A DNA stretch of 60,000 nucleotides from Adiantum capillus-veneris. Taxonomy: Eukaryota; Streptophyta; Polypodiopsida; Polypodiales; Pteridaceae. Of this stretch, positions 1 through 11,409 are shown in pieces; position 1 is the first letter of the stretch, and each line of letters opens with the position of its first letter. The DNA is taken from the NCBI GenBank assembly GCA_014529385.2, contig CM043958.1:81899525-81959524 (forward strand), read 5' to 3'. The notes beneath the pieces were generated by a model. That model worked only from the letters and a program-made list of their open reading frames with translations. It was not told the origin of the DNA and did no database searches. The position numbers and the translations under genes are program-made.

Positions 1-2
1 TA

Positions 3-2303
3 AGGATAGTTGATCAAGACATTGTAAAGACCGCATTTTGCACCACATTTGGTCTTTACGAATACATTGTCATGCCTTTTGGCTTGACCAATGCACCAGC
101 CACATTCAACCGCTTGATGGAGAAGCTGTTCAGGCCTCATCGAACCTTCACTGGAGTGTTCTTTGATGATATTATCATCTACTCTAATTCATTAGACGAA
201 CACAAGCAACACCTCCAGGTAATATTTCAAGTTTTAAGAGAGAATAAACTTTATGTTAATCGAAAGAAAAGTGAATTTTTCTTACAAGAGTTTCAGTATT
301 TAGGTCACATTATCTCTCAAGATGGCATCCAAATGGATCCATCAAAGTTAGAGGTAATAAAAGGATGGCCTAAACCAAGGAATCTTCATGAACTACGAAG
401 CTTTATAGGTATGTGTGCATACTATAGACGCTTCATAGAAAAGTTCTCACAAATTGCGGGACCATTACATGACCTAAAAAAGAAAAGCGTTAGGTACACA
501 TGGTCTGCTAAGGAGAACAATGCTTTCGAAAAGCTTATCTCTCAACCTGTGCTTACACTACCGGATCTCTCAAAACCATTTGAGGTCCAATGTGATGCTT
601 GTGGTGATTGCCTTGGAGCTGTTTTGCTCCAAGAAGGGCACGCCATAGGCTATGAGAGTCGAAGGCTCGACCCTATTGAGCAAGCTCTAGGCATATATGA
701 AAAGGAACTCCTTGCAGTTCTACACGCCTTAGACTCATGGAAGCACTATTTATTGGGGACTCCTTTCATTCAGCGAACGGATCACCAAAGTCTTAAGTAA
801 TTCATGACGCAGACCAAGCTCTCCGACAAACAAATGAGGTGGGAAAATTTCCTTTCGCAATTTCATTTTCATATTGCTCACATTGCTGGCAAGCATAATC
901 AAGTAGCTGATGCACTCTCAAGACGGCCAAGAGTGACTGCGGTTTCCATAGCAACTCACAATGATCTATCTTCAATGATAGATGAGTACGCTATTGATCC
1001 CAATTTTAAAGATGTGATTTCAGCCCTTGCATTAGGGAAGAAAGAAGAACCATTTACTTTACAAGATGGTTATCTTCTCTATGGCAATAGACTATGCGTT
1101 ACTAACTCACTACGTGAGAAAGTAATGTATGAATCTCATGCTCCACCTTTTGCGGGGCATAGAGGGATTCAGTCTACCCTAAAGGGAATTGAAACATATT
1201 TCTATTGGCCTACCATGAAAGTGAACATACAAGAGTATGTTTCTAAATGTGTGGTATGCCAAAAGACAAAATTTGATAGAGGGAAGCAACTTGGATTGCT
1301 TCAACCCTTGCCAATCCCTAATTCGCCATGGGAGAGCATATCCATGGATTTTATCTTTGGATTGCCTAAGTCTATCCATGGGAATACGGGAATATGGACG
1401 ATAGTAGACAGGTTCAGTAAACAAGCTTATTTTATACCTATCAAAAAGACTATCAAAGCCCATCAAATGGCAACCCTCTTCATTTCACAAATTTTCAAGT
1501 ACCATGGGCTGCCAATGTCCATAGTGTCGGATAGAGATCCTAGAATGACCAATAATTTCTGGAAGGGTCTCTTTGAGAATTTAGGAACAAGGCTAAACTT
1601 CTCTTCGGCCTATGATCCACAAACGGATGGCCAAAGTGAAATAGCTAACCTAACAATTCTCGATCTACTAAAAGGCTATGTAACGGAAGTAGATCAAAGA
1701 TCCCAATGGGAGAAGTACTTACCCTTAGTGGAGTATGCTTACAATAACACTGTACATACTTCCACGCGAAAAGCACCTTTCGAGGTAATTGAGGGAAGAT
1801 CAAAAAGTCCCTTGCTACTTAAGGTACATGGGAAGATCTTCGCTGCAGATGAGTATAGCCGAGACCTACAAGAATCTTTTCAAAAGATTAAGGATGCTAT
1901 CTCTATCTCACAGCAAAGGCAAAAGGCTGCTGCTGACAAGCACAGAAGAGCCCAAGCCTTTAAAGAAAACGATTGGGTCTTCTTAAAGTTTCCCAAGGCT
2001 CGATTAAGGCACAAGACGGGCAAGAATCCTACGGGCCACCAAAAGTACTATGCTAAACTAGCAAAAAGGTACTATGGTCCCTTCCAGATTCTTAGGCCAA
2101 TCAAGGAGATGGCCTATCAACTCAAGTTGCCCAATCATTGGCTCATACACAATGCTTTCCATGTGAGCCTATTAAAGCCTTACAAAGGAGAGCCACCTCA
2201 AGAACCAACTATTGAAGACCCACCGGAGATCGAGGACCAAGAGGAGGTGTTGCAACCCGAGTCCAACCCGAGTCCATTCTCCGACATGAAGACAAGGTAT
2301 TAA
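3..2303 (+). pseudogene. gypsy pol fragment: RT, RNase H, integrase
   Basis: Polyprotein segment that would copy element RNA into DNA and insert it. In order: RT palm with FFDD active site and IIIYS (about residues 40-60); RT thumb; RNase H with the D (QCDACGD), E (YEKELLAV) and D (RTDHQSL) residues; integrase zinc finger HxxxxH with CVVCQ; DDE core with SMDFIFGLP, SDRDPRM and QTDGQSE. The frame runs from the window edge to 2303 but is cut by one stop, TAA at 798-800, just after RNase H. Copy 2 has TAC at that site, so this is a single C-to-A nonsense change. Everything else needed for activity in this fragment looks intact. The C-terminus ends early (see chromodomain entry). Confidence 0.93.
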
Positions 2304-2437
2304 GAGGCGGAAAGACTATCCGACGATATCTTATTAAGTTTAAGAATTATCCTTTTGAAGATGCTAGATGGATGCAAGGCATACAATTAAAGGATAACCT
2401 AAACCTTGTCGATGCTTACAATGCTTCCCAAGAGTAA
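2282..2437 (+). pseudogene. chromodomain-like tail, out of frame
   Basis: In the frame starting at 2282, directly after the integrase ORF, there is an open stretch with RRYLIKFKNYPFEDARW and a stop at 2435-2437. This matches the Y-L-V-K-(W/F)-K-x-Y/H-P...W pattern of chromodomains at the end of chromoviral integrases, which in known elements steer insertion toward particular chromatin. The integrase frame instead ends at 2303 because an 11-bp duplication (AACCCGAGTCC) just upstream shifts the frame. The domain is therefore not translated as a fusion unless frameshifting occurs. Confidence 0.7.
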
Positions 2438-2782
2438 GCAAATGTACAAAATGTTAAAAATGAACAAAGTTTTTTTTGTCTTATAAGACTCTCTTTTTCT
2501 TTATTGTGCACAAAAATGAAGTAGTATGCATGCTTAGATCAAGTTTGCGGAGACGATGTCTCCCAAACACCAAGTAGAGCTTGTCACTCTACTATGGAAG
2601 ATTGATAGGACTAATGTGCAGACATGCTTGCGGCAGCCTAAGGCTCTCAAGCGCCAAATGGACTAGTCATCCATTGTGGAATGATGTCGTAGGGTAACAT
2701 AGGGATCCTCTACCCGCTAAGAAAAGGACTCATGAATATGCTTTATCTTCTCTACACCATAGTCAAGGACGACTATGATTTC

Positions 2783-2795
2783 AAGAGAGAGGTAA
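2783..2795 (+). promoter_or_regulatory. polypurine tract of copy 1
   Basis: Purine-rich AAGAGAGAGG followed by TAA lies immediately before the LTR start TGTCATAATA. This is the expected position of the plus-strand primer. The equivalent in copy 2 is 30649-30659. Confidence 0.7.
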
Positions 2796-2989
2796 TGTCA
2801 TAATAATCAATATCTAATTCTCCTGAATGATTTTCTCATATTAAACTGATCATTTAATGTGGGGAAGTGCCAGGGGAGAAAAAGCTAGAATATTGGTTAA
2901 GCTAGCAGACCGGCCACAATAGGGATCCAAAGGAGGGAAAATAGGGATCCAAAGGGGGGGCCATCTGCAAAAGAGCCATGTGCAACAAT

Positions 2990-2990
<1 letters not shown>
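2796..2990 (+). repeat. truncated 3' LTR of copy 1
   Basis: Starts TGTCATAATA and follows the LTRs at 23423 and 30660 base for base with few changes, up to TGTGCAACAATGGG. There homology stops and a (GA)n(GAA)n tract begins. The remaining ~1.4 kb of LTR is missing. Confidence 0.88.
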
Positions 2991-3052
<62 letters not shown>

Positions 3053-3087
3053 AGAAGAAGAAGAAGAAGAAGAAGAAGAAGAAGAAC
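2991..3087. repeat. (GA)n(GAA)n compound microsatellite
   Basis: About 28 GA units followed by about 12 GAA units. It lies exactly where LTR homology ends, so it marks a deletion or recombination breakpoint. Open frames through it on either strand are low-complexity artefacts. Confidence 0.95.
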
Positions 3088-3685
3088 TATAATAGCACAA
3101 AGACAAAGGCAACTCCCCTCGACATGGGTCCCTCCATGAACTATGTGAGCCTATTTATGATTTTTCAAAAGAGTTACAACCATAGAGAGAGTGTGTGTAT
3201 AAATAGGCAGAGCCTTCTCTGTTAGCATCTAACCTCCAAATTAGTTTTTGAAAGATAATCCACTGAACTGGATTTCTTTCCATCTGGCAGTCATACAATG
3301 AATATACATTAAATTCCATTTCATATGCTAAGAAAACAATTGCTTTTAGTTGCTATGCTATTAATCTAAAAGCCATAACTCCAAAATAAGGCTTAAATAA
3401 AATATCAAAAATATATAAGAGAATTTTTTTGAAAACTTATACAGGCTTTACATATGCCTTGAACCATCATGATACTTTAGGATATCACTGGTCACAATCC
3501 CCATCCAAAGACCAAGATCCATCGCTACCATACCAATGTCATCATTATATCATCACAAATTCTTTTAAGATATAAACCATCCAAATCCATGTCAACATAA
3601 ACCAAATCATTTTCATCATATACCAGGTTAACAAAACCACACTATTAGCAATGGTGGCTAGTCATTATTATATGATTTTGTAATT
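3088..3685. other. unassigned sequence
   Basis: No recognisable gene. It includes a TATAAATAGG string at 3198-3207 followed by GC-richer sequence, which could be a promoter remnant of an LTR or gene, but no supported transcript follows. The rest is AT-rich. Confidence 0.5.
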
Positions 3686-3920
3686 GGTGTTGCTTAAATT
3701 GAAAAATCAACACCAATTGGGCATGCTATCTAAATGGGAAAATCTACACTAAGGTTATACTATCTAAACCAAAACATATGTACTAGTGTTGCCTAGAACG
3801 ACAAATCTATACTTAGGTTGTGTTGCCTAAATTGATGAGTCTCCATTAACGGTGTACTACCTAAACCATCAAATTTGCATTACTAGTTGGTGTTGTTTAA
3901 ACCAGCAAACAGACACCAGG
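3686..3920. repeat. degenerate minisatellite, ~34-bp unit, ~7 copies
   Basis: Successive units share the pattern GGTGTTGCCTAAA-(6-9 nt)-AAATCTACACTA with 28-38 bp spacing. Examples start at 3686, 3719, 3753, 3816, 3851 and 3889. Units differ from each other by perhaps a quarter of positions, so the array is old. Confidence 0.7.
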
Positions 3921-4239
3921 ATGACATTTGTATAGCTCATAAACAAAAAAATATGTGTACATGTGATCAATGGATAGTGGATGACATAGTCTACATTTGT
4001 TTTCTTCCCGTTTGCTTCTAAAGAGAGACTAATGAAGGTGTAACCATTGTTCTAGAGTCCCTTAGTTTATTGACTTAGCCTTATATGAGAAGAGTATAAC
4101 TTGATAAAAATAAATTATGATACATGTTATTGTAAAAGATTGGAATACAAATCGATTTGTGCAATGCTTTTGGCACAAATGAGTCTAGAGAGATGCATAC
4201 AGTAAAAAAGGATGATCTTGCAAACACAAAAATGTTGTG
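3921..4239. other. unassigned sequence before copia relic
   Basis: No clear features. The right part may be decayed gag of the following copia relic, since a zinc knuckle starts at 4240. Confidence 0.4.
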
Positions 4240-5436
4240 TGTAGGCATTGTGGTCATACAGGGCATGTACGTAGGCATTGTTTTTGATGGATGAGATAGC
4301 ACAAGAGACAACACAAGAGGGATGCTATCACTTTGAATGATGTGGGCTACGCATGACAGAGATGTTCACTTTGATTCCATGTTTACTCCTGACTTTCTTT
4401 TGTTTGTTTTTTATGACACACTACCTTCACATTAGATACTAGATGTGAGTGCTAAATTTCATGTCACGTTGAGCCGTGAGTGGTTTAACACATATACTAG
4501 TGGTATGCTTGGACGTGTGTATGTAGCTGATGGTTCACTGCATGACATAGTTGGTGCAAAAGATGTCAAACTATTGTTGTCGAGTGGTGCCTCATACGTG
4601 TTGTGAGATGTATGCCATGTGTCAAGTTTGATGTTGAGCTTGATCTCTGTGAGTCAGGTTACGAGATAGCAGATGCCAGGTAGTGATGGACAAGCATAGT
4701 TTAAGATTGCATTGTGGATAGCTAGTCATAGCAAGAGGTGCTAGTGTTGGCAAGACTCATGAGATGTGAGTACGTCACGTGCAAGACGACACAGTGTTTG
4801 TGAGTACGCATCCATGCAAAGACGAGGCATGTCTCGTTTGCGGATAGGTTGCATGATGCTTCAGTTTGTGAGCATGTTGAGCCAGTTGTGTAGACAATTG
4901 TGGAGCAGAGCATGTCATTCGTGTAGACAATGACAGATATGGATGGATCGAGTGCTGAGGATTTGGCCGTGATTCAGTCATTCATGGATATGCTTAGGCT
5001 AGAGGCTGATGCGTGTGAGTTGGATCTAGGCATTACTCTTACCACACAGGGTTCAATATAAACAGATGATCTTCGTGCGCATGTGACATGTGATGGACAC
5101 GAGGATGGATTCCAAGGATCAGAGTTCGGGTGTCAAGGTGTTTTCCACGAGTGGAGTTCTGAGCCAAATTTGACTCAGATGGTGAGATTGGTAGAGATTG
5201 CCAGGATTGCATCAACATTCGGGAGTCTCATGTACGAGATACTGATCTCGAGACCTGAGATTGCATTTGCAGTGGGAGCAGTCAGCCGTGCAATGGTTGA
5301 TATTTCCCTTGAGCATAGGGGTACTTGCAAGATACCTACAGGATGTGTGCAGGAGTATGTGGTCGATTGCACTATACTTCCTCTACGATTAGAGCTGGAT
5401 GCACACAAATTTAGTGAGCCAGTGGGCGTTGTCTGA
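4240..5436 (+). pseudogene. Ty1/copia gag-pol relic
   Basis: Three copia landmarks occur in the right order. First, a CCHC zinc knuckle CRHCGHTGHVRRHC at 4240-4281. Second, an aspartic protease remnant at 4436-4560 reading ILDVSAKFHVTLSREWF, where copia proteases have ILDSGASFHVT. Third, the RT C-terminal block GSLMYEILISRPEIAFAVG at about 5220-5280. Integrase and most of RT are missing between them, and stops and frameshifts are frequent. It is followed by a short LTR at 5522. Probably the same family as copia A and B further right. Confidence 0.78.
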
Positions 5437-5521
5437 GGTCATACTTGTGATGGCCTTGTACACGTTTTGTACAATTTTCTTTTCTCTCTCACACGGCCAC
5501 ATTGGCCTTTGCGTGGGAGGT

Positions 5522-5709
5522 TGTTGGGGTAAAGCCCCATGTGGTCGTTTAGGCCAAGTACCCACCCACTATACTTATTCATTATATACATAATAGAATA
5601 AGGGGGCTCACCTATTGAGAGTGAGTTTTAGCCGCTACAAACACAAGGTCTCCTCTTTGCCTCTCTTCTCCATTGCTGCACACACTCACACACGCTCCTG
5701 CTTGCGCAC
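5522..5709 (+). repeat. short copia LTR (3' LTR of relic)
   Basis: Begins TGTTGGGGTAAAGCCCCATG right after a purine tract GTGGGAGG, the usual copia layout. It has a CT-rich and ACACTC-rich end near 5709. Similar blocks (GCCCCATGT; CACTC; CGCGCTCC) appear in the LTR at 15148-15343. The right boundary is approximate. Confidence 0.6.
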
Positions 5710-8390
5710 TTCAACTTACTAAGGTGGAATGCTTTTCAAGCCTCACAAATTTCAAGGCGTTTGTCATCAATTTCAACTATAGTAAAGATGTTATAGCTGC
5801 ACGATCAGGCCTATCTTAACTACCCAATTCACCACGCTTGTAAAAGGATCCTACCTTAAAGTCAGCCCAGGTATAGGCCCTTGGGTTTATTACATCACTC
5901 TGTTGTGATACATAATTGGAGAAACAGGAATTAGTGTCAGTCCCATAGACTCATAATCTCCACATGTGGAATACGTCTCATTTAATGATGTCAAGAAATA
6001 TGACATCCATCGAGTACGAGATGTCCTTGTGTATGGAGGTAACTGTAAACACTTAGTGACATGAGTGAGAGCAACCCTCATGAACCTTGCTTCACCTTGT
6101 GCCTAACAACATGTGCCCAACAAAACTCTACCATGTAGGCCTATAATTGTTTCAATAGGGAATGAACCCTTGATCGTATCAGAGTGAATAGTTAAAAGAG
6201 AAAGTAATAGGTTGCAAAAATAGTACTTGTACACTACTTTTTCAAAATCCTTTGCTCATACATGACCTTGTCATTTGTATGAAAAGTTAAGTGGATGAAA
6301 TCATTCCAACATATGCATCCCACTTGTAAAGCTCAATCAAAGCATATTAAAAAAGGAATCAAAACCAAATCATATGCTTACTATGAGTTGGAAAATACCG
6401 TATACTTACTTGGAAGTCGAGGGAAATTTTCAAACCTCAAAGGTATATTACCAAACTTCTAGCCCCAAAAGGACCTATATTCCTTTGACCTGGTAAAAAC
6501 TAAAAGTAGAGATTAGTGAAGATAAACAAATATTTAATTGATTACCTTGGGTGTTGCCTTGGGTGTTGCCTTGGCTATCCAAACCCCTTGGTTAGATTTT
6601 TCAAATCCAAATCCCTTGGTTAGATTCTACAAATCCGAACTCCTTGGTTAGATTCTGCAAAGAAGCCTCTTAAAGTATCAATTAACTAAGACAAGCGCAG
6701 GTTACCAAGCTACCAATAGTGATTGTAAAGCAACTTGGTAAAGTGAACTTAACTACTACCCCTTGGCAATTGAGAGCTTCTTCCCTTGAAAGTAAAACTG
6801 TGAAGAGGCCAATCAGTGACCATCACCCCTTATCAAGGGATTTGTCATTAGCTCGATCATACCCCTGAGACACAATCAGTGCTATAGACTAAGCAACTAT
6901 CTTCTCAAGTTGGAATCTTATTCACAACTAGATCTTGAAACAACCATATCTCCCAATGAAAAGAAGAGAAAGATTCCCAAAACCAAAAAGAAGATATCCA
7001 TACTAGGTATTCTTTGGTTTTTGAAACAAGAGATTTCCCGCCTTGAGGCTCTCTTAAATAATCATGCTATCACATGAACTAGTTGTTCGATATTGAGGCC
7101 ATGCTTGGCTGCTACAGATGGAAACCATCATGTATAGTGCATGCACCTGGTGCATATAACCAATGATATATAATGTTTATCAATGAATTGAGATGCAACG
7201 AACATAAGTAGAGATACTAGCCTCAATTGCTATTGAGTAGAAGGTCACAACTATGAATAACTCTTGCAACAACATCAACAAGAGAATCAACAATAAAAAT
7301 CATTGGAAAAAAACAAAGATCTAATCTCATCTTAAAGAAGCATGCGAGTCCAGTGCATGTAGACATTACATAAAGTGGAATCCATCGTGACCATTAGGTA
7401 GATAACGATGTCCTTGACAAAGTACTTGGAGTTGGAAAAAGCATAAACAATGATTGAGTGGAATGAATTCCACCTTATTTGCACGTCGTGCATGCAAGTG
7501 CGAGAAATAGATTGATAAACCATTGAGTAAAATGACGATCTCAATAGTTTGAGCCGCTACCGTAACGGTCTCAATAGTTTAAGTTGGTATCATAAGTGCC
7601 TTGCACGATCATCATAAGAATAATTCTTGATGGAGCTTCTATGCTCATAGACATTTGATGCTTCTACAAACATGCACATGCCATGCAAAAGAAGATCGAC
7701 TTTGTCGATCATTTACAAAAAATCGACCCCTTATCGAGTTGTACATCATATTTATGATCATAAAAGTATCTTTAATTAATGTATTTCTTAATTGCACTCG
7801 CAAAGTGTACCTTTAATTGTCCAAAAATACAAATCCCATAAACACTATTGTGAAAATTGTCAAAATTGAAAACCTGTTGACTTAAACATGAGTGTGCTGG
7901 CAACATGATTCCATCATACCAAATATAGTAGTTTGTTCATAGACTATCATATTGGTGTCTCGTAGCAAGCAACCTACAAATAAGGCATGTTGCAGTTGCA
8001 CTGACAAAAACTTGCCTCAAATCTCTAAACAAGAAGGAAGAAGCCCGCGATATCTATTTTTATCTGACGCCGTAATCACAATAGGAAAAAAACCTTGGCT
8101 TGCTTGCCTTTATTGCTTCCAAAGCAGCTTTCTTGCCACATCATGATTCCTTGTAGAAGAAGGGTGAAAATGCATTGAAAACATTAAAAAACTTAAAAAT
8201 TTTCCACCTGTCGTCCTTGACGTGCCATATTAACTTGACCATGGTCTCTTTTGAAAGTATCTAGTTCAAAAAAACTTGCCTAGGTTCCATGCCCCTAGTG
8301 AAAATTCTTTCCCAAACTTCAAGATATAGAGAGAGACCTCTATCGACTTCTTGAACTAGAGTGAATAGTCGGCCATGTTGAGCATCTTCA
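5710..8390. other. unassigned intergenic sequence
   Basis: No gene or element that I recognise. It includes a small tandem repeat at 6571-6660: three ~28-bp units with CCTTGGTTAGATT. At 7593 there is TTGGTATCATAAGTGC, which resembles a decayed tRNA-Met primer-binding site, so part may be old LTR element. All open frames here are short and lack family features. Confidence 0.5.
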
Positions 8391-8936
8391 CCCCCTTCAT
8401 CAAGCGTATGCATCAGTTGGAGGGGAGTCAAATCCTGCACTTCCTAATGGAATCCAGCAACATGCATTACCTTATTGCAATTAGATAGATTACCAAGGTT
8501 GCCAAATATACGTGCCCCCCCTATAGCAAGACGATCTTGGAGTTAGAGGGCCTTGCCCTCGTTGCCCATGGGCCAATACCCCTAATTGGGGAGGGTGCCC
8601 AAATTAGGGCGTCCAATTTAAAATAAAAAACATGGAGCATAGGCATGATAGAGCGAACTCTACCTTACTACCAAAGAGTCAGTCGTCCCAAGCATCTTTA
8701 CCCCCTTCATCAAGCACATGCATGAGAAACTCCCGCACCCCCTGTGAAAATCCAGCAATAAGCCTTGCCTTATTGTAATTAGATGGATTAACAACATTGC
8801 CAAGTATTCGTGCCATCCCAGAGCCAGTTGATCTTCGAGTTCGAGAGCCTTGCCTTGCTTGCCCATGGGATAATACCCCTAATTGGGGAGGGTTCCCAAA
8901 CTAGCATCCCTAATTTTTTAAAAAAAAATCATGGAG
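8391..8936. repeat. direct duplication, two ~240-bp units
   Basis: Unit 1 (8391-8638) and unit 2 (8701-8936) share CCCCCTTCATCAAGC, TCCAGCAA, CTTATTG(C/T)AATTAGAT, AATACCCCTAATTGGGGAGG and end with CATGGAGC. Spacing is about 300-310 bp. The units differ at many positions, so the duplication is not recent. The short palindrome CCCCTAATTGGGG is conserved in both. Confidence 0.8.
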
Positions 8937-9165
8937 CTCCATGTGGCAATGGTGCTTCTACATAGAGAGAGGAGCACTCGTTTGATGGCGGTAATGGGGC
9001 CTCCCCGATGCATGCTATTGTGACAAGATTTGCTTAGCTTAGCGGGACGCTCCCTTTGGAAACAACTCCCAGGAAATTTGATGCAGGTCACCCTCGTCTC
9101 CTTACGTGTGGAAAGGACGGTTTTTGTCCTACTCAAACTCGCCATGCCAAAGCTCCTATTCCCGG

Positions 9166-9168
<3 letters not shown>

Positions 9169-9246
<78 letters not shown>
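9169..9246. repeat. (GA)39 microsatellite
   Basis: Perfect GA dinucleotide run of 78 bp. Proteins read through it are low-complexity artefacts. Confidence 0.97.
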
Positions 9247-9248
<2 letters not shown>

Positions 9249-9293
9249 ATGCATGCCTAATGCAAGGGCTCCACGACCTTCCTTCTCCACTGA

Positions 9294-9305
9294 GCTTTGA
9301 TACCA
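9294..9305 (-). promoter_or_regulatory. primer-binding site, tRNA-Met type
   Basis: Reverse strand reads TGGTATCAAAGC, one base from the common plant TGGTATCAGAGC site complementary to the 3' end of initiator tRNA-Met. One base separates it from the LTR end TTGCTACA, the same spacing as in copy 2 at 25043. Confidence 0.75.
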
Positions 9306-9306
9306 G

Positions 9307-9511
9307 TGTAGCAACTTGGGGACATCCACATGCTCACCACCACCAAACCATACTATATATAGGTCCCCAACCCTCTGGCTCGTAGCTATATATAGACCCC
9401 CATACTGCATGTGTGTCCTGGCCCTTACCCTTGGCCAGACACATTAAAAGGCCATAAGACTTATTGTGATGTCTCTTTACAAATCATCCATGCAAAATAA
9501 ATGTAATTACA
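9307..9511 (-). repeat. short LTR, reverse strand
   Basis: On the reverse strand the stretch begins TGTAATTACA or, alternatively, TGTGTCTGGCC at 9443. It ends TTGCTACA next to the primer-binding site. Two TATA boxes, CTATATATAG, lie at 9386-9395 and 9353-9362 in reverse orientation, fitting a promoter firing leftward. A length of 140-205 bp suits a TRIM-like or small copia LTR. No second LTR or coding region was found to the left. Confidence 0.6.
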
Positions 9512-11019
9512 TCATGCTTGATTTCAGGCCAAAAGGAATGATATTTACATGCCAATAGAGTGGAGTATATTCCTTGATGACCTAGTATGGTGAAGCATGT
9601 ATTTCATTGATTGCTAATTCTATAAATAGTGTTGTGATGCAAAGGTTCTTTTGGACATGGAGAAGGCCACTTGCAAAGGTATAATATCCCAAAGGCAAAC
9701 AATTGTTTTGATGAATGTCAAACCATGCATGGGCAAAATGGGGATCACCACTCTTGGATTCTATTGTGCTAAACTATTAATGTGATTCATGTCTGGGAAA
9801 GGTGGGCGTGATTGTGCAAAAAGTGGTAGGGATTTATCAATTAAAATTAGTTGCCTTAGCAAGGACGTTGTTGAAGAGGGTGGAAAATGTTGATTAACAG
9901 TTGGCTTGTACACACTTTTTAAATGACGGATTTGATCTCTTTTTCTCCATCTTGTGTTAGTGATATAGCTTTGTACAGTGAGATTGGTTGACTTTAGCAT
10001 GTATTGGATGGTGCTAGGCATACCATGATCATATTTTTCATTGGTTGCAAGGTTGGAAATACATGGTTGTAGTTGGTAGAGCTTCATCATTGTGAGTGCC
10101 TTGTGAACTATATGGAGCTGATTTGAAACCGTTCTCGAGTGCTTACAGAGGAAAGTATTTAGTCGTAGTGTTGTCTTTTGACTACACACACATTGTAGTG
10201 CATTGGTATGTGCTTACAACAGCATTTGGAGCAAGAAATATGTAACCATGTTGGGATTGTGGAGCTGAGATCTGCAGCTTGTGTTTAGCTCATTTAGGAG
10301 TTGATTTGCTGAGATTTTCTAATTTGCTATGGTTATTCAACCCAAAGTGGGTTATTCAACCCAAAGTGTGGTAGATTAGTAGAAAAAGGTTTTGGTAGGT
10401 GCATTTTTTGGCCTGAAGGCCATACTTTTTTCATACGGACTCAAATCTGTGGAGCCCAAGAGTCATTATGGGGCTTTTAACACAATTTGGATGCAATGGT
10501 GGTGTCCATTCAACCTAATTTTGATCACATTTTTTGCAACAATTTGCATGGCATCCACATCCTCACACACAGACACAAGTTTTGTACACATGGATCGAGA
10601 CACAAAACAGGTGTTTTGAGCATTGGCTCAATGTATCCTTATGTGGGTAATATATGCTCTATGTGAGAGAAATGCAATCATTGACTACGACACACCACGT
10701 TACAAGTATAGATGCTACTTGCCCACTGTAGGCAGTTGGATATGGGTACAGGTTCTAGAGAGCTTTTTCCTTGAGATATATCTGTGATATGCCCTATGCA
10801 TTTGGCATTTATGCTTGACACTGAGGTCAGCTCTATCATTGAGAATAACTATTATGTGTCGACCAGCTTATGATTTGCTCTCGTATTGTATTTTTTATGG
10901 GAGTTGCAGTTGTTGCTTACACTATGATTGGCACCTATTTCAACACATATCTTGCTTATTGCAAAGATTATAATATGTACGTTTGTTGTGAATACTATCT
11001 TTCTATGCATTTGAAAAGC
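9512..11019. other. unassigned sequence left of copia A
   Basis: No identifiable gene. A 22-bp tandem duplication (GTTATTCAACCCAAAGTG repeated) lies near 10332-10369. The right portion may be decayed leader of copia A, but similarity to the leader of copia B is only visible from about 11020. Confidence 0.45.
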
Positions 11020-11409
11020 CATCTTTGTTAGTATGACAGCCTCGACCATTTTTGAGACTTGGTCCAGAAGACAGTCATTTTTGAGACTTAACTATAATCG
11101 TGTCATTGCTTAGCCTTTTGTGAGGGTCATGATTGAGGGTTTTTGAAGCGAAACATTGGGGGCCCGGTTACCCAGAGTAAGGTGGATTATGTTGCTGGAG
11201 ATCCCCATATTGTATCCTCGTCAAAGGCCATGCATAGAGAGGACTAGGTGCTTTGATGTTGTGTTGGTAGTCACTTGTCAGTTTGATAGTGTGCACATAT
11301 AGTTTGCTACTCTCCAGTTTATGTCTATTGCTCAAAGAATATTTCTATGCATATTTCTCTTTGACACTCATTTTGGGTGAGGCTTTCCTCCAAAAAACAA
11401 ACACTCTTA

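Larger units (their letters stand above)
1..2990 (+). mobile_element. Ty3/gypsy chromovirus, copy 1 (3' part)
   Basis: Retroelement cut by the left edge of the window. It contains the end of reverse transcriptase, RNase H, integrase, an out-of-frame chromodomain, a 3' untranslated stretch and the start of a 3' LTR. It is closely similar along its whole length to the complete copy at 23423-32333, which fixes its orientation and limits. It has fewer broken codons than copy 2, so it may be younger or less decayed. The gag, protease and 5' LTR lie outside the window. Confidence 0.93.

Noticed and set aside
1-2303. Endogenous pararetrovirus
   Set aside because: Integrase, LTRs and primer sites are present and no movement-protein motif is seen; this is Ty3/gypsy.
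3198-3205. Promoter TATAAATA
   Set aside because: No downstream gene or LTR structure could be tied to it.
2897-3225. Open frames on both strands through the GA/GAA repeat
   Set aside because: Ser/Leu or Glu/Arg runs are low-complexity translation of the microsatellite.
8918-9410. Several overlapping frames of 64-110 codons
   Set aside because: All cross the (GA)39 tract and have no other protein-like sequence.
9761-10189. 142-codon reverse frame
   Set aside because: No domain, no neighbours, composition of random AT-rich sequence.
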